This document shows positions 12,020 to 23,399 of a stretch of DNA of 64,000 bases, in pieces. Both the position numbers and the translations under genes were made by a program. The stretch is from Symbiodinium natans (Eukaryota; Sar; Dinophyceae; Suessiales; Symbiodiniaceae): the NCBI GenBank assembly GCA_905221605.1, contig CAJNDS010000582.1:1-64000 (forward strand), written 5' to 3'. A model generated the notes under the pieces. That model searched no databases. It was not told the origin of the DNA and saw nothing but the letters and a program-made list of their open reading frames with translations. How positions within the stretch are numbered: position 1 is the stretch's first letter; each line of letters opens with the position of its first letter.

Positions 12020-12880
12020 CCACTGCCCCCCAAACCCTAAACCTTAAACCCTAACCCTAAACCCTAAACCCTAAACGCCAAACCCCAAACCCTAAACCCT
12101 AAACCCAAAACGCCTAAACCCCGAAATCCCTAAACCAATAAACCCCTAAACCCCTAAACCCCTAAACCCCTAAACCCTAAACCCTAAACCCTAAACCCTA
12201 ACCCTAAACCCTAAACGTAAAAAACCAAACCCAAAAGACCCTAAGCCCTAAAGCCTAAACCCTAAAAACCCTAAGCCCCAAAAAGCCCTAAACCCCTCAA
12301 AACAGCCCTGAACCCCAAGAACCCTCCAAAAACCCCCGAAGAACTCAAAAACCCCAAGAACCCTCAAAAAACCCAAGAACCCTCAAACAAAAAATGCCCG
12401 AAAGCAACCGAGCTTCAGGGGTGAAACTCTAAACCCTGAACCCCAAACCCTAAACCCTAAACCCTAAACCCTAAACCCTAAACCCTAAACCCTAAACCCT
12501 AAACCCTAAACCCTAAACCCTAAACCCTGACATGTGGCCAGATGTGGGTCATGTCCCTCTTCTCAGCGGTCCTCTTCGGTGCAGTGGACGGGGGGCCCTG
12601 GAACAAGGATTCAGGGTCTGGGGGTTTAGGGTTCAGGGTTTAGGGTTTAGGGTTTAGGGTTTAGGGTTTAGGGTGTAGGGCTTAGGGCCGTTCTCAACAC
12701 CGCCACACAAGGTATCCTTACGGTATATTTTGGAGTTTAGGGTTTAGGGCTAGGGTTAAGGATTTAGGGTCTGGGGGTTTAGGGTTTAGGGTCTGGGAGT
12801 TTAGGGTTTAGGGCTAGGGTTGAGGGTTGAGGGTTTAGGGGTTTAGGGGTTTAGGGGTTTAGGGGTTTATTGGTTTAGGG
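12020..12880. repeat. Telomere-like tracts, forward then reverse
   Basis: CCCTAAA-type blocks with many variants (12025-12300) and a pure block (12440-12530) are followed after about 90 bp by TTTAGGG-type blocks (12620-12685, 12735-12875). The two orientations face each other across a short spacer, a layout repeated many times in the window. Confidence 0.93.
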
Positions 12881-13099
12881 ATTTCGGGGCTTAGACGTTT
12901 TGGGTTTACTGTATTTGGGGCGTTTGGGAGTTACTAACGCTCCTGAATAGGGATTATAGTAACCCCCCCCCCCGATTATCATCACAAAAAAGAACTGTTA
13001 GAACATAGAGGGAACATCCCATTTTATAGGGTACAAGGAGTTCAAGCCGTTTCAGGGTTTAGGGTCTGCTTAGGGTTCAGGGTTGAGGAGCCCAAACGA

Positions 13100-13220
13100 G
13101 TCACAAAAGGAGCCGAAGCAGCCCCCCAAAGCCCCAACGCCCCAAAGCCCCAAAGCCCCAAAGCCCCAAAGCCCCAAACCCCCAAAGCCCCAAAGCCCCA
13201 AAGCCCCAAACCCCTAAACC

Positions 13221-13266
<46 letters not shown>

Positions 13267-13720
13267 ACCCTAAACCCTAAACCCTAAACCCTATACCCTA
13301 AACCCTAAACCCTAAACCCTCAACCCCCAAACCCTTAACCCCACCCTGGAGCCCTTCTCAGGTCTTCGCGCTCATGGTGCGGAGCCCCGGTTCAGGTTTT
13401 AGGGTTTAGGGTTTAGGGTGTAGGGTTTGGGGTTTAGGGTTTAGGGTGTAGGGTTTAGGGTTTAGGGTTTAGGGTTTAGGGTGTAGGGTTTAGGGTTTAG
13501 GGTTTAGGGTTTAGGGTTTAGGGTTTAGGGTTTAGGATCACGTGGACAGGCACCTCGGGGCTCGATGGATTCTAAACCTAAAGCCCCTTGCATCGAGGAG
13601 GCTCAAGCACAAATGTGCTGCGCGAAAGAGTCAACTCGGTCGGCCCTTTTGGGTTTAGGGTTTAGGGTTTAGGATTTAGGGTTTAGGGTTTAGGGTTTAG
13701 GGTTTAAGGTTTTTTGGGAC
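13100..13720. repeat. Telomere-like tracts with CCCCAAAG and CCCTCAA sub-blocks
   Basis: CCCCAAAG octamers (about 13135-13210) pass into CCCTCAA (about 13218-13268), then CCCTAAA. TTTAGGG/TGTAGGG blocks follow at 13395-13535 and 13648-13708. Confidence 0.92.
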
Positions 13721-13958
13721 ATTCTGTTTGTTCCCTTATTGGGGTTGAAGAGGACCTTGAGACCATTCCAGGGCAATGCGTGGTCTGGAAGGGGATCATG
13801 GTTCAGGAATATATTTTCGGAGGGTGTTAAGGGCCATCTTGGGTGTGGTGCGTGAAAGAGGTTTCCGACAAGATGGGGCCCCAAAGACTGTACCTTAAGG
13901 GTTTAGGGTTTAGGGTTTGGTGTTTAGGGTTTGGGGTACGTTGTCGTGTAGCAGCTAG

Positions 13959-15482
13959 CGCGACTTGGACAAGCATTTGCCTGCAAAACTGTTTCGGAAA
14001 CCTCTCGCACCTCCGGTTCCACCTGACGCGGCTTTCTCTGCGGGCCTCATGATGGGTCCACTCGATGGGGCAGAAGTCAGGGATGTTGACCTATTTGGAT
14101 GGAAGGGCTTGCTGTTTTCCCGGCCGGACTTCGCAGAGTCCTTCGAGGGGGAAATCCTGAGGACAATTGACAACAGACAAGAGAACAACCCTGCGCACCA
14201 AACATTCAGCACGACACGCAGCGAGGATGAGATCCAGTTGCTGCGAGACAGCTTCTACACAGAGTCCTTGGAGGATCCAGTCCCTGCAGAGGGGGAGGTC
14301 AGCCTGGAGATCGCTTCTGCTTCTGCTTCCACCGCCGAGTGGCCCCCGACAAAGTCGACAAAGTCACCGAGTAATTTGGGTAGAGTTGAAGAAAAGATGC
14401 CCAACGTGGACATCTTCAGTTTCAATTCTCAGAAGTCACGGTGTGGGGGTGGCGACTCTGCGGAGAACAGCCTGGCACATCAGTCTGCAGTAGCTGTCCT
14501 CCGGCATGGTGAGCGTCAGGACTCGGTCTTCGGATCCACCTGGCACATGGGGGCGGACTGTCAGCGGTACCCCTTCGACTGCCCCATCACTAACGATGCC
14601 ATCGTGGAGGCAAGGCACGCGGCCGGCAAGCTGAGCGACTTTGCTGACTTCGACGTGATCGTGTCGTCACCGTACCTGCGCTGCGTTCAAACTGCCATTG
14701 CCTTGGCGGACGCGCTGGACGTCATGGTGCTCTTGGACTACGAGCTCGGGGAAGTCTTCGGCCCTGCGGTTTTCGGGGATATGGATCCGGCTGGCCGAGC
14801 CTGGCGATCCCGGCAGGATCTGCATACAGCTTTGACGAACTGGAGCCCCCAGCTTCTCCAAGGCTTTTCGAAGCCACCGGTTGAGCGAGTGTGTTGGCAA
14901 AAGGTTTTGGGCCAGCCACCTAGCTGGGGCGAAAAGTTGACAGACGCCCATCATCGTTATGCCACGAGGTTCCTGACCTACCTCGACCGTGGCCAGCGTG
15001 CGGGCAAGAACATGATCCTGGTAAGTCATGGCATCATGGTGCAGACTTGTCTCAAGGTGCTACCTGGCACGTCGGCCTTAAGTGTGGCATCCATCCCCTT
15101 CTGCGGCGGGCTGATGGCGCGCCGTCGGATCTCCAAGGGCAGCCCCGAGCTGCCCCGCAAGGCGGAAACCTCGCCGTGCCAGGAGGCGGTGGGGAACTGG
15201 CCCGAGGGGAGCGAAGGGAGGAGGCCAGCAAGCGACTACCTGGAGCAAGCGCAGCTTCATGGATGGGACGTCCAGACTTTCGAAGTTGTCTTTGACGTCG
15301 CAGCCGACAAGCCGGCAGCAATGGCAAAGCGCTACCGAGACTTTCTCACCAGGCTGAAAGCCGGCAGATTCTCCTGGGTTCAGTTGCAGGTCCTCCTCGG
15401 GCAATTACCCGCCGAGCTGCCCCCGCAAGTCTTCCAGGCTCCCGAGCTGACACGGCCACGCAGCTCTCCATGGAGATCTTGA
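13959..15482 (+). CDS. Histidine phosphatase (phosphoglycerate mutase-like, UBASH3/STS-like) protein
   Basis: A long frame is open from just after an in-frame TAG at 13956 to a TGA at 15480. The first ATGs are at 14049/14052, but sequence before them is protein-like. CGTGTAGCAGCTAG at 13945-13958 could be a splice acceptor, so an upstream exon is possible. Numbering from 13965, the acidic/Ser-rich N-terminal third has no known domain. The catalytic RHGER motif is R180-H181, the second arginine motif SSPYLRCVQTA is at 234-244, and the second catalytic histidine is H355 in LVSHG. The RHGER...FG..W spacing and SSPYLRCVQTA match UBASH3/STS-type phosphatases, which act on phosphoproteins or small phosphates. 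The substrate here is unknown. The C-terminus contains AKRYRDFLTRLK, weakly like a PX-domain segment. Catalytic residues look intact. The 3' end is uncertain (see finding). Confidence 0.8.
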   Translation, partial: RDLDKHLPAKLFRKPLAPPVPPDAAFSAGLMMGPLDGAEVRDVDLFGWKGLLFSRPDFAESFEGEILRTIDNRQENNPAHQTFSTTRSEDEIQLLRDSFYTESLEDPVPAEGEVSLEIASASASTAEWPPTKSTKSPSNLGRVEEKMPNVDIFSFNSQKSRCGGGDSAENSLAHQSAVAVLRHGERQDSVFGSTWHMGADCQRYPFDCPITNDAIVEARHAAGKLSDFADFDVIVSSPYLRCVQTAIALADALDVMVLLDYELGEVFGPAVFGDMDPAGRAWRSRQDLHTALTNWSPQLLQGFSKPPVERVCWQKVLGQPPSWGEKLTDAHHRYATRFLTYLDRGQRAGKNMILVSHGIMVQTCLKVLPGTSALSVASIPFCGGLMARRRISKGSPELPRKAETSPCQEAVGNWPEGSEGRRPASDYLEQAQLHGWDVQTFEVVFDVAADKPAAMAKRYRDFLTRLKAGRFSWVQLQVLLGQLPAELPPQVFQAPELTRPRSSPWRS

Positions 15483-15930
15483 GGTGCCCCTCGCAGCAGG
15501 ATGCCCTGGACGCGGAGTGCAAAGTTCCGCATCTGAGCCTCGACAGCTGATGGAAAGGAGGCGCAGCCGGCGCAGCCGGCGCAGGTGATGTGTAGGCTTT
15601 GCGGGCTTTGCGTAGCGAAGCCTTGGGGGGCCAACAGTTCTGGCGCCCGGCATACCAATTCATGTTGACATGGATGTGCAGGTTGTTCAGAGCCTGCAAA
15701 TTGAGTTCAACGGTCAACCTGCTTTAGTCGGCTCCATGCTCATGCTCTTCCTGTACTGCGCTAGTGCAAGGCCGATGTTCCCAAGTAGACGAACCGAATG
15801 CCTTTCTCTGTTCTTGACGACAAAGTCAGAACAGTCCGTGGAGCCAACCAAAGCAGCCGATCGCAAGCTGAAGTAATGTCAGCCGGTTAATGTTTGAGCA
15901 CAATTGGCTCTCCAGGGCAGGCAACTTTCT
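15483..15930. other. 3' flank of the phosphatase gene
   Basis: Immediately after the stop, another frame (about 15451-15549) is protein-like and ends at TGA 15547. Three CGGCGCAGC-type units lie near 15568-15590. Beyond that I see no gene; a plus frame at 15670-15876 has no domain. Confidence 0.45.
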
Positions 15931-15939
15931 TGGGCGTGC

Positions 15940-17345
15940 TGTAAACCCTAAACCCTAAACCCTAAACCCTAGACCCTGAACCCTAAAACCCTAAACCCCT
16001 AAAACCCTAAACCCTAAAACCCTAAACCCCTAAACCCTAAACCCTAAACCCATACGTGGCGATCTCAAGATGCTGGATGCCTCTTGTTGGCCGAGAGCCC
16101 TGGTGAGCTGGATTGCGTGTTCAGTTGGCTTGTCGCAAGAGATCCCGATGTGATTCAGGCGAGGCCACCCCGAATAGCTGCGTGCATCCCAAATGGGAGC
16201 TGCACCACTGTGTTTCCGAAATTAGGGGTACCTTCTTGGGGTCCTTGCGATTACGGGAATCCGAATAAATTTGGGGGTCTATGTTAGGGTTCCCCTATCT
16301 TCGCAAACCCACATCTCCTGGCCGTGCGAGATTGGTCCGGAAGTCTGCAGAATCACGAGGCGAAAGGCATGCGCCTTGCGTTTGAGATGGAGGCGTGCTG
16401 GAGCGACGTGTAGCTGCATCTCCACACAAGTGCTAAACCCTAAACCCTAAACCCTAAAGCCTAAACCCTAAACCCTAAAGCCTAAACCCTAAACCCTAAA
16501 CCCTAAACCCTAAACCCTAAACCCTAAACCCTAAACCCTAAACCCTAAACCCTAAACCCTAAACCCTAAACCCTAAACCCTAAACCCTAAACAGATACAT
16601 ATGGTGGACCCCGATTAGGACACCCCGGCCGTGGCTTAGGCCCTAAACCCTCCAATTTCAGGGTTGATAAAAAGAACCCTTCTTGGGTTTAGGGTCTACT
16701 TGGAGGTTCATAGGTACTTCTCGCCCCAGTTATACGTCTGCTTAGTCAACTTCTAACCTACTCAGGGGACTTCGGGGGCTTGTAAGGAAAGCCAGCACTG
16801 GGGCTCAAGTACCCTGAACCTCAGTAGCCCCTGCCGAAACCCTAAACCCTGAACTTGGGATGTTCCCCCCGTTATATCTTAACAGTCCTGAATAGGGATT
16901 ATAAGAGGGAGGGGTACTATTCTCATCCCTACTACGGACTGTTAGTATAAGGGGGAGCTTCCCAACCCTAAACCCTACACCCTAACCCCTAAACCCTAAA
17001 CCCTAAACCCTAAACCCTAAACCCTAAACCCTAAACCCTAAACCCTAAACCCTAAACCCTAAACCCTAAACCCTAAACCCTAAACCCTAAACCCTGAACC
17101 CTAACGGCCCTGCAGCCTTCGGCCTTGGGCCTCCCTCAGGTTACTCGGTCTTGCCTGCAGTATGAGGACAAGACGAGGCCGGACACGGGTTTGCCGACAC
17201 CTGAAAGCCCGAAACCCCTAAACCCTAAACCCTAAACCCTAAACCCTAAACCCTAAACCCTAAACCCTAAACCCTAAACCCTAAACCCTAAGCCCTAAAC
17301 CCCTAAACCCTAAACCCCTAAACCCTAAACCCTATACCCCCAAAA
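15940..17345. repeat. Telomere-like tracts with unique spacers
   Basis: CCCTAAA blocks at 15940-16050, 16435-16592, 16970-17105 and 17215-17345. Spacers hold a MITE-like element (16855-16965) and an ACTTGGAGGTTCAT segment near 16687, seen again at 19109. Confidence 0.93.
16855..16965 (+). mobile_element. MITE-like element, family M1, copy B
   Basis: About 111 bp. TTGGGATGTTCCCCCC at the left pairs with GGGGGAGCTTCCCAA at the right. Inner arms AACAGTCCT and GGACTGTTAGTATAAGG match copy A. The centre has two diverged ATCCCTA/GGGATTA segments. Confidence 0.75.
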
Positions 17346-17394
17346 CCCTTGACCCTGAAAAACCCTCGAAGCGCGAACTTCAGGCCTGTATGTC

Positions 17395-17520
17395 GGCCAA
17401 AAGCCACACAAACACAAGGATCCTACTATGGGGCTATCAGGGCTCCTATACGGGGGAGTCTGGAAAACCCTGCTTGCAGAATCCTTATGTCTATGGTGTT
17501 TTATTTTGGGCCCCTAGAAT
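17395..17520 (+). repeat. Dispersed repeat D2, copy 1
   Basis: Diverged match to 45633-45745: CCACA-AAACA, AGGATCCTA, ACTATGGGG/ACTATCGGG, then CTGGAAAACCCTG/CTGGAAAACCATG, TTG(C/T)AGAATCCT and ATGT. Non-coding as far as I can see. Confidence 0.6.
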
Positions 17521-17529
17521 TCCACCTAA

Positions 17530-19035
17530 TCTTTGAAACCTTCAAAAAAACCCCTGAACACCGGAAGCTGGCATAGCTGAGGGGAAGCCGAGTTTGCAGG
17601 TGGTGCCCTAGACCCCTAAGCCCTAAACCCCTTAAGCCCCAAAACCTAAATGCCATCAGGGGAACAGTACCTCCAGACAAAGGCCCAAAACCCCAATGCC
17701 TGAAACCCTCAAACGTAAAGCGTGCTAACACCCCAAACCCCAAAACACCCCGAAGTCCCCAACCCGAAAACCCCAAAGCCCTGAACCTTGCACCCCAAGC
17801 CCAAAAGCCTTCAGCCGAAGCACCCAAAGCCAGACCCTAAACACTGAGCTTGCAAATCCCCACGGGCGCGACAACCTTACTGCCCCAAACCCAGCCAACT
17901 GCGCGAGGACCCAGGGTTTAGGGTTGAGGGCTTCGAGCTTGTGGTTTCGGGGTTCAGGGTTTATGTGTTCAGCATTTGGGGTTTAGGGCTTAGGGCTTTT
18001 TGGTATTGATATTGGGTGCGGCGGGTAACATGAGGTTCCCCCCAACTCGGTTTCGCCAGGGAGCTGGCAAGAGAAACAACGACCATCCGGGCACGGGCCG
18101 CCCACTGAGTGCGGTTTGGGAGGTTTTGGGGGCTTTAGGGTTTCCAGGGTCTTAGGGTCTTAGGGTTTTAGGGTTTTAAGGGTTTTAGTTTGTTTTAGTG
18201 TTTTAGGGTTTTAGGGTCTTAGGGTTTTAGGGTTTTAGGGTCGTAGGGTGTTAGGGTCTTAGGGTTTCAGGGTCTTAGGGTCTTAGGGTTGGGGGGGTAA
18301 TAGGTTTTTAGGATGGTTTTAGGGTTTCAGGGTCTTTGGGTTTTAGGGTCTTAGGGTTCAGGATCTTGTTTTGCGAGCCATCCGGATGCTCAGCTTTGTC
18401 GGCTTGGGCGTTCATCTTCCCCCACCCCCTCAACCCTAACCACCTAAACCCCTAAGTCCCTAAACCCCTAACCCCTTTACTCCTAAACCCTTAAACCCGT
18501 ACCCCCTAAACCCCGCCCTTCAGCCCTAAACCCTAACCCTAAACCCTAAACCCCAAACCCTAAGCCCTAAGCCCTAAGCCCCCAACCGTAACCCCTAAAC
18601 CCTAAACCCTAAACCCTAAACCCTAAACCCTAATCCCTAAACCCTAGACCCTAAACCCTCAACCCTCAACCCTCAACCCTCAACCCTAAACCCTAAACCC
18701 TAAACCCTAAACCCTAAACCCTAGACCCTAGACCCTAAACCCTAAAACCTAAACCCTAAACCCTAAATTTCCCCAGGCGCGCCGGTCGCAGGCGAGCTCC
18801 CCGGCCGCTTCCAAGGGCAACACGCAGCCGGGGCCCCGGCTGCAGTTTAGGAGTTTAGGTGGTTAGGGTTTAGGGTTTAGGGTTTAGGGTTTAGGGTTTA
18901 GAGTTTAGGGTTTAGGGTGTAGTTTAGGGTTTAGGGTTTAGTTTAGGGTTCAGGGTTCAGGGTTCAGGGTTCAGGGTTTAGGGTTCAGGGTTTAGGGTTT
19001 AGGGTTTAGGGTTTAGGGTTTAGGGTTTAGGGTTT
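17530..19035. repeat. Degenerate telomere-like region, forward and reverse
   Basis: Variant-rich CCCCAAA/CCCTGAA sequence (17600-17850). A reverse block of TTTTAGGG and TCTTAGGG variants occupies 18130-18360, a forward block 18420-18770 and a reverse block 18850-19035. No gene recognised. Confidence 0.88.
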
Positions 19036-19108
19036 GGGAGCCCTCGACTTCAAAGTGGAAGGGCAGCTGCCCGGCTTAGGGTTCAGGGTTTCAAGAGCCG
19101 GGGCTCCT

Positions 19109-19259
19109 ACTTGGAGGTTCATGGCACTTCGTAACCAATGATGACTGTACTTCTAACCACATTAGGGCACTTAGGGTTTAGGGTTTAGGGTTTAGGGTTT
19201 AGGGTAGTGGGTTTTAAGTACAGGTATAATTGGTTAACAAGTACCATGAAGCTCCAAGT
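19109..19259 (+). mobile_element. MITE-like element, family M2 (ACTTGGAGGTTCATG), with internal telomere-like tract
   Basis: The ends are inverted: ACTTGGAGGTTCATGGCACTT with GTAACCAAT at the left, and ATTGGTTAACAAGTACCATG with AAGCTCCAAGT at the right. The middle contains a TTTAGGG tract (about 19165-19205). Half-copies of the end sequence occur near 16687 and 32868-32892. Confidence 0.65.
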
Positions 19260-19324
19260 GGGGAGGTTCAGGGCGCGCAGGCCGCAGGGCTCTTGCACCC
19301 CCGTCATCCAGTAGCCCGTACACC

Positions 19325-21200
19325 TCCAACCCTCTCAACCCCAAACCCTAAACCCTAAACCCTAAACCCTAAACCCTAAACCCTAAACCGTAAACCCCAA
19401 ACCCTAAACCCTCAACCCTAAACCCCGATCCCTACATCCCTAACCCAACAAGCCCTAAACCTGAAAACAAATCCTTAAACCCGAAAAAGATCCCTATATC
19501 CCTCTAAACCCTAAACCACAAGCCCTACATCCCCAAATCCCCGAAACCTTACATCCTTAAATCCCTAACCTCTGTTGCGACTTCGGGCCACAGAAAGCTA
19601 CTGTCAGGGTTCTTTGGGTTTAGGGATGTAAGTTGAGGGTTTAGGGTTAGCTCGGTTTAGGGTTTAGGGTTTAGGGTTTAGGGTTTAGGGCTGCCGTGCG
19701 CAAGGCAGGCGCCGGATGGCTGATCCGCAGCTCCTGGCCGAGAAAAGAGCGCGCGATAAACACGGGATCCTTACAGGGTTTCGGGTTTCGGGTTTAGGGT
19801 TTAGGGTTTCGGGTTTAGGAGTTTTTCGGGTTTAGGGTTTGGGGTTTCGGGTTTCGCTTTTTAGGGTCTAGGGTTTAGGGTTTCGGGTTGAGGGTTGAGG
19901 GTTTCAGGGTCTAGGGTTTCAGGTTTAGGGTTTCGGGTGTTAGGGTCTAGGGTTGCGAATTTTAATTGGAGTTTAGGGTTTAAGGAGCCTTCGGGTTTGG
20001 GGCTGGGAAGGCTTCATTTTCGATGATTCCGTTTTGCCAGACCCTAAACCTTAAACCCTAAACCCTAAACCCTAAACCTTAAACCCGAAAAACTCCTAAA
20101 AAAACCCTAAACCCGAAACCTTAAACCCTAAACCCTAAACCCTAAACCCTAAACCCTAAACCCTAAACCCTAAACCCTAAACCTTAAACCCTAAACCCTA
20201 AACACGATTCACAGGGGAGCCTGCGAGTGCAGAGCTGTACGCACGCAGCCCAGTCCTCCCTCCGTACCCTCCATGTCCGCCCCCCAAAATCTTCAAATAA
20301 ACCCTAAACCCTAAACCCTAAACCCTAAACCCTAAACCCTAAACCCTAAACCCTAAACCCTCAACCCTAAACCCTAAACCCTAAACCCTCATCCGTAAAC
20401 CCCAGACCCGTTTCTAGGACCCCGGAGCTGGGCGTAGGCCTACGCAACCGCAGCTGTACCGGGCTCTGCGCAAGCCTGCGCCAGAGCCCTACGACCCTCA
20501 AGGCCCTAGCACGAAACCCTAAACCCTCAACCCTAAACCCCTAAACCTCTAGACCCTCAACCCTAAACCCTAAACCCTAAACCCTAAACCCTGAACCCTA
20601 AACCCTAAGCCCTACACCCTAAGCCCTAAACCCAAGCCCAGGCCCGGCTTCCACCCCACAGCCCCAGCGCCGAAAGCTAATGTCTGCAGGTTTGAAAGGG
20701 AGGCCTACGTTTTCAGGGTCTAGGGTTTAGGGTTTAGCGTTTAGGGTTTAGGGTTTAGGGTTTAGGAGACAGCTTTTAAGGCGTAGGTTCCTGATTTCTA
20801 AGACCCTGAAACCCGAACTCTGCCAACAACAGGAGCCAAAAGCGTGGGTGCACGCTTGAGGCCCTTCAACCCTCAACCACCAAAGCCTCCTAGACCCCCA
20901 ATCCCTAAACCCCTTGAACCCCTAAACCCCTGAACCCCGATACCCCTAAACCCTAAACCCTAAACCCTAAACCCTAAACCCTAAACCCTAAACCCTAAAC
21001 CCTAAACCCTAAACTCCAAAACCCTAAACGCCAAACTCCAAAACCCCAAATCTCCGAACCGCCTTTGGGTCGCCATGGCCGACAAGCAGAGCGGCTCTCC
21101 CCGGACCGGTGGTGGTTGGGATTTGGTGCTGCGGTTTAGGGTTTGGGGTTTGGGGTTTCGGGTTTAGGGTTTGGGGTTTAGGGTTTAGGGTTTGGGGTTG
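19325..21200. repeat. Telomere-like tracts in alternating orientation
   Basis: Forward blocks at 19330-19420, 20040-20205, 20298-20400, 20515-20635 and 20945-21012. Reverse blocks at 19640-19690, 19775-19960, 20708-20765 and 21130-21200. Spacers of 50-150 bp are unique and hold no recognised gene. Confidence 0.92.
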
Positions 21201-21214
21201 GGACGTAAACCCCA

Positions 21215-22495
21215 AACCTTAAAGTGAAGTTACAACCAATGCTTACTTGGAAGTTGGCAGTTCTCTTGCACTTATGTACTTGCACATATATGCACATGTT
21301 TACTGTACACATATAGGGTATCTATGTACGTGCGTGCGTACGTATGTATGTATGTCTATATTTATGCATATGCATTATATTCACCTCTTTTTATACATCT
21401 GAAACAAGAACCTTTTAGTTCTGTTTCGCGCCTTTTTTTATTGAGAACAACAAGAATGTGTTATAGTTAGTATATCATATTTGTTGGTCCGAGTGAACTG
21501 AGTGAATGAGGTAGAGTCCCAAATTCACATGCGCACACAGCAAGCGCACGTGTAGTCCGCCTGAAACTACGTAACGACAGCATTGACTACGTAGCCGGAG
21601 CCCAAAAGAAAACAGCAAGCAGACGAACTTGAGAAAGTTGAACGCTGAGACAACACAGTCAGCAGGTCTGCGATGTGCCAAAGGTCTTGCTTGACACTCA
21701 ATCAAACTACAACACGAAACGCTGTATGCAGAACCTTCTCCAAGCCAGCGTGGGGCTGCCCTCATCCGCCACCCGTGCCTCCTGATTTCACCGAGAAGAG
21801 AGAGAGATGGTGCGGACCGGGAGCTTGCGCTGCAGCAAGCACTCCTTTGTCGGAAGCACCGATGTTCCGACCTAGCTTCGGCATAAGGACGCAGCACATA
21901 GATCAGAACCTACAAAAGAGCAGGTTCCAGAAATGAGGTGTATGGAACTGCTGCGTGCAAGCAGGCAGGATACTAAAAGCACTGTTCCAAAGACATGCAA
22001 CATGACAACAAACAACAACAAGAATGACGTCGATAACAACAGCACCAAAAAAACAGCAACCATCAGCAAACAAAAACACCAAATACCAGCAACAGGCAAA
22101 AACCACCAAATATCAGCAACAAGCATAAGCACCAAAGTATCAGCCTTGAGGGTGAAAGTAAACTCTGTATGCAATACAAAATGTAGTTAGTGACATGCGG
22201 CCTTAACGCCCCAATGAGAAGCCCCATCTGCAGTTTTGTGCTCTACGCAACATAGAGACATAAATAAATATATAATCTGTATAAAATATAATGCATTATA
22301 TATATATATACTATGCATAATATATTATATATTTGTATACATACATACATACATATATGTATATATATACATATATATATATCTCGGCTTATTATGTATG
22401 TTAAGATGAGTTCCACACTGGGAGGACGACGGGCTCCGAGATCTCCATCACGGATGCTCTGAAGGTTCCTGTTCGTAAGGTTCAGCACCCTGTGT
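21215..22495. other. AT-richer island without heptamers, no gene supported
   Basis: Contrasts with its surroundings: lower GC, TGTATG/ACATAC runs (about 21290-21370 and 22335-22380), TA dinucleotide runs (22295-22325 and 22350-22385), and an A/C-rich segment (22005-22125). Open frames on both strands (21475-21897 minus, 21872-22174 minus) lack recognisable domains. Confidence 0.6.
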
Positions 22496-23295
22496 AAGGT
22501 TTAGGGTTTAGGGTTTAGGGTTTAGGGTTTAGGGTCTAGGGTCTAGGGTTTAGGGTTTAGGGAACCCTGTGATACCCATATATAGCCCTAAAGCCCAGGG
22601 GTACCCAAGTTTGGTGACACTTTCGACCCTGCATGTTGCACCCTAGCGGCTTGAGTTCATTGAGTTTTTCACTCGAGGTAAAAGCTAAGGCGTTTTAAGC
22701 TCGGGAAGACTGTACATGAGCACACCCTAAACCCTAAACCCTAAACTCCCCCCCCCCCCCCAAAAAAAAAAAAAAACAAAACTCTAAGCCCTAAACCCTA
22801 AATGCTGAACCCTAACTTTAAACCCTAAACCCTAAACCCTAAACCCTATACCTATACCCTAAACAGCTTGTTCCGGCCTAAGCGAGACTCTAGCAGAACT
22901 AACTATCACGCTCCGAGCATCAGAGCATCGACCGAGTGTTCCATAGGCCATGGCGTGTTCTCAATTCTAAGGGCCGTTAACGGGTTCTGAAGCATGGGCC
23001 CTTGGGTTGTTTGGGGTATCTCCATGTAACTATCTTAAGATCAAATTACTTGTTGCCCTAAACCCCAAAACCAAGCCGTTTGCTTGTGCGGCCCCTTCAG
23101 CCAGAGCTAACCTTGCATGCGCAACCCAAAGACCTGCAGCCCTCAAAGCGGGTTCATGTTCAAACTTGGGTGAACGCCCGTTTTAAGGTTATGGTGTGGC
23201 TTGCCTTAAGTATGATTTCACTTCTACCTGCCCATGAAAGTCCAAGCGAGCCGTAAGCCCCAAAGCCCTATGACCCCCTCTGCAACCTTTGTATC
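22496..23295. repeat. Telomere-like tracts plus unique spacer
   Basis: Reverse block 22496-22562 and forward block 22725-22862, with a C14/A14 homopolymer pair at 22747-22775. The spacer at 22980-23050 carries a half-copy of the element at 23301-23396 (CATGGGCCCTTGGGTTGTTTGG and CATGTAACTA). Confidence 0.8.
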
Positions 23296-23300
23296 TCTTG

Positions 23301-23396
23301 GGTGGTTACATGGTCCCATGGGCCCTTGGGCTGTTTGGGGCATATAAGGGGTCCCCTTTTAAGGTGCCTCCCATATTAGGGGACCATGTAACTACC
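23301..23396 (+). mobile_element. MITE-like element, family M3 (GGTTACATGGTCCC), copy 1
   Basis: About 96 bp. GGTGGTTACATGGTCCC at the left is the near-perfect inverse of GGGACCATGTAACTACC at the right. Non-coding centre. A longer relative with the same ends is at 40474-40641. Confidence 0.75.
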
Positions 23397-23399
23397 CTA

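Noticed and set aside
12931-13020. Fifth M1 MITE copy
   Set aside because: The right half (AACTGTTA, GAACATCCC) fits but the left arm is not recognisable, so I mention it only as a possible degraded copy.
21475-22174. Minus-strand frames in the AT-richer island
   Set aside because: Cys/Phe/Leu-rich translations from biased composition, no recognisable motif or splice logic.
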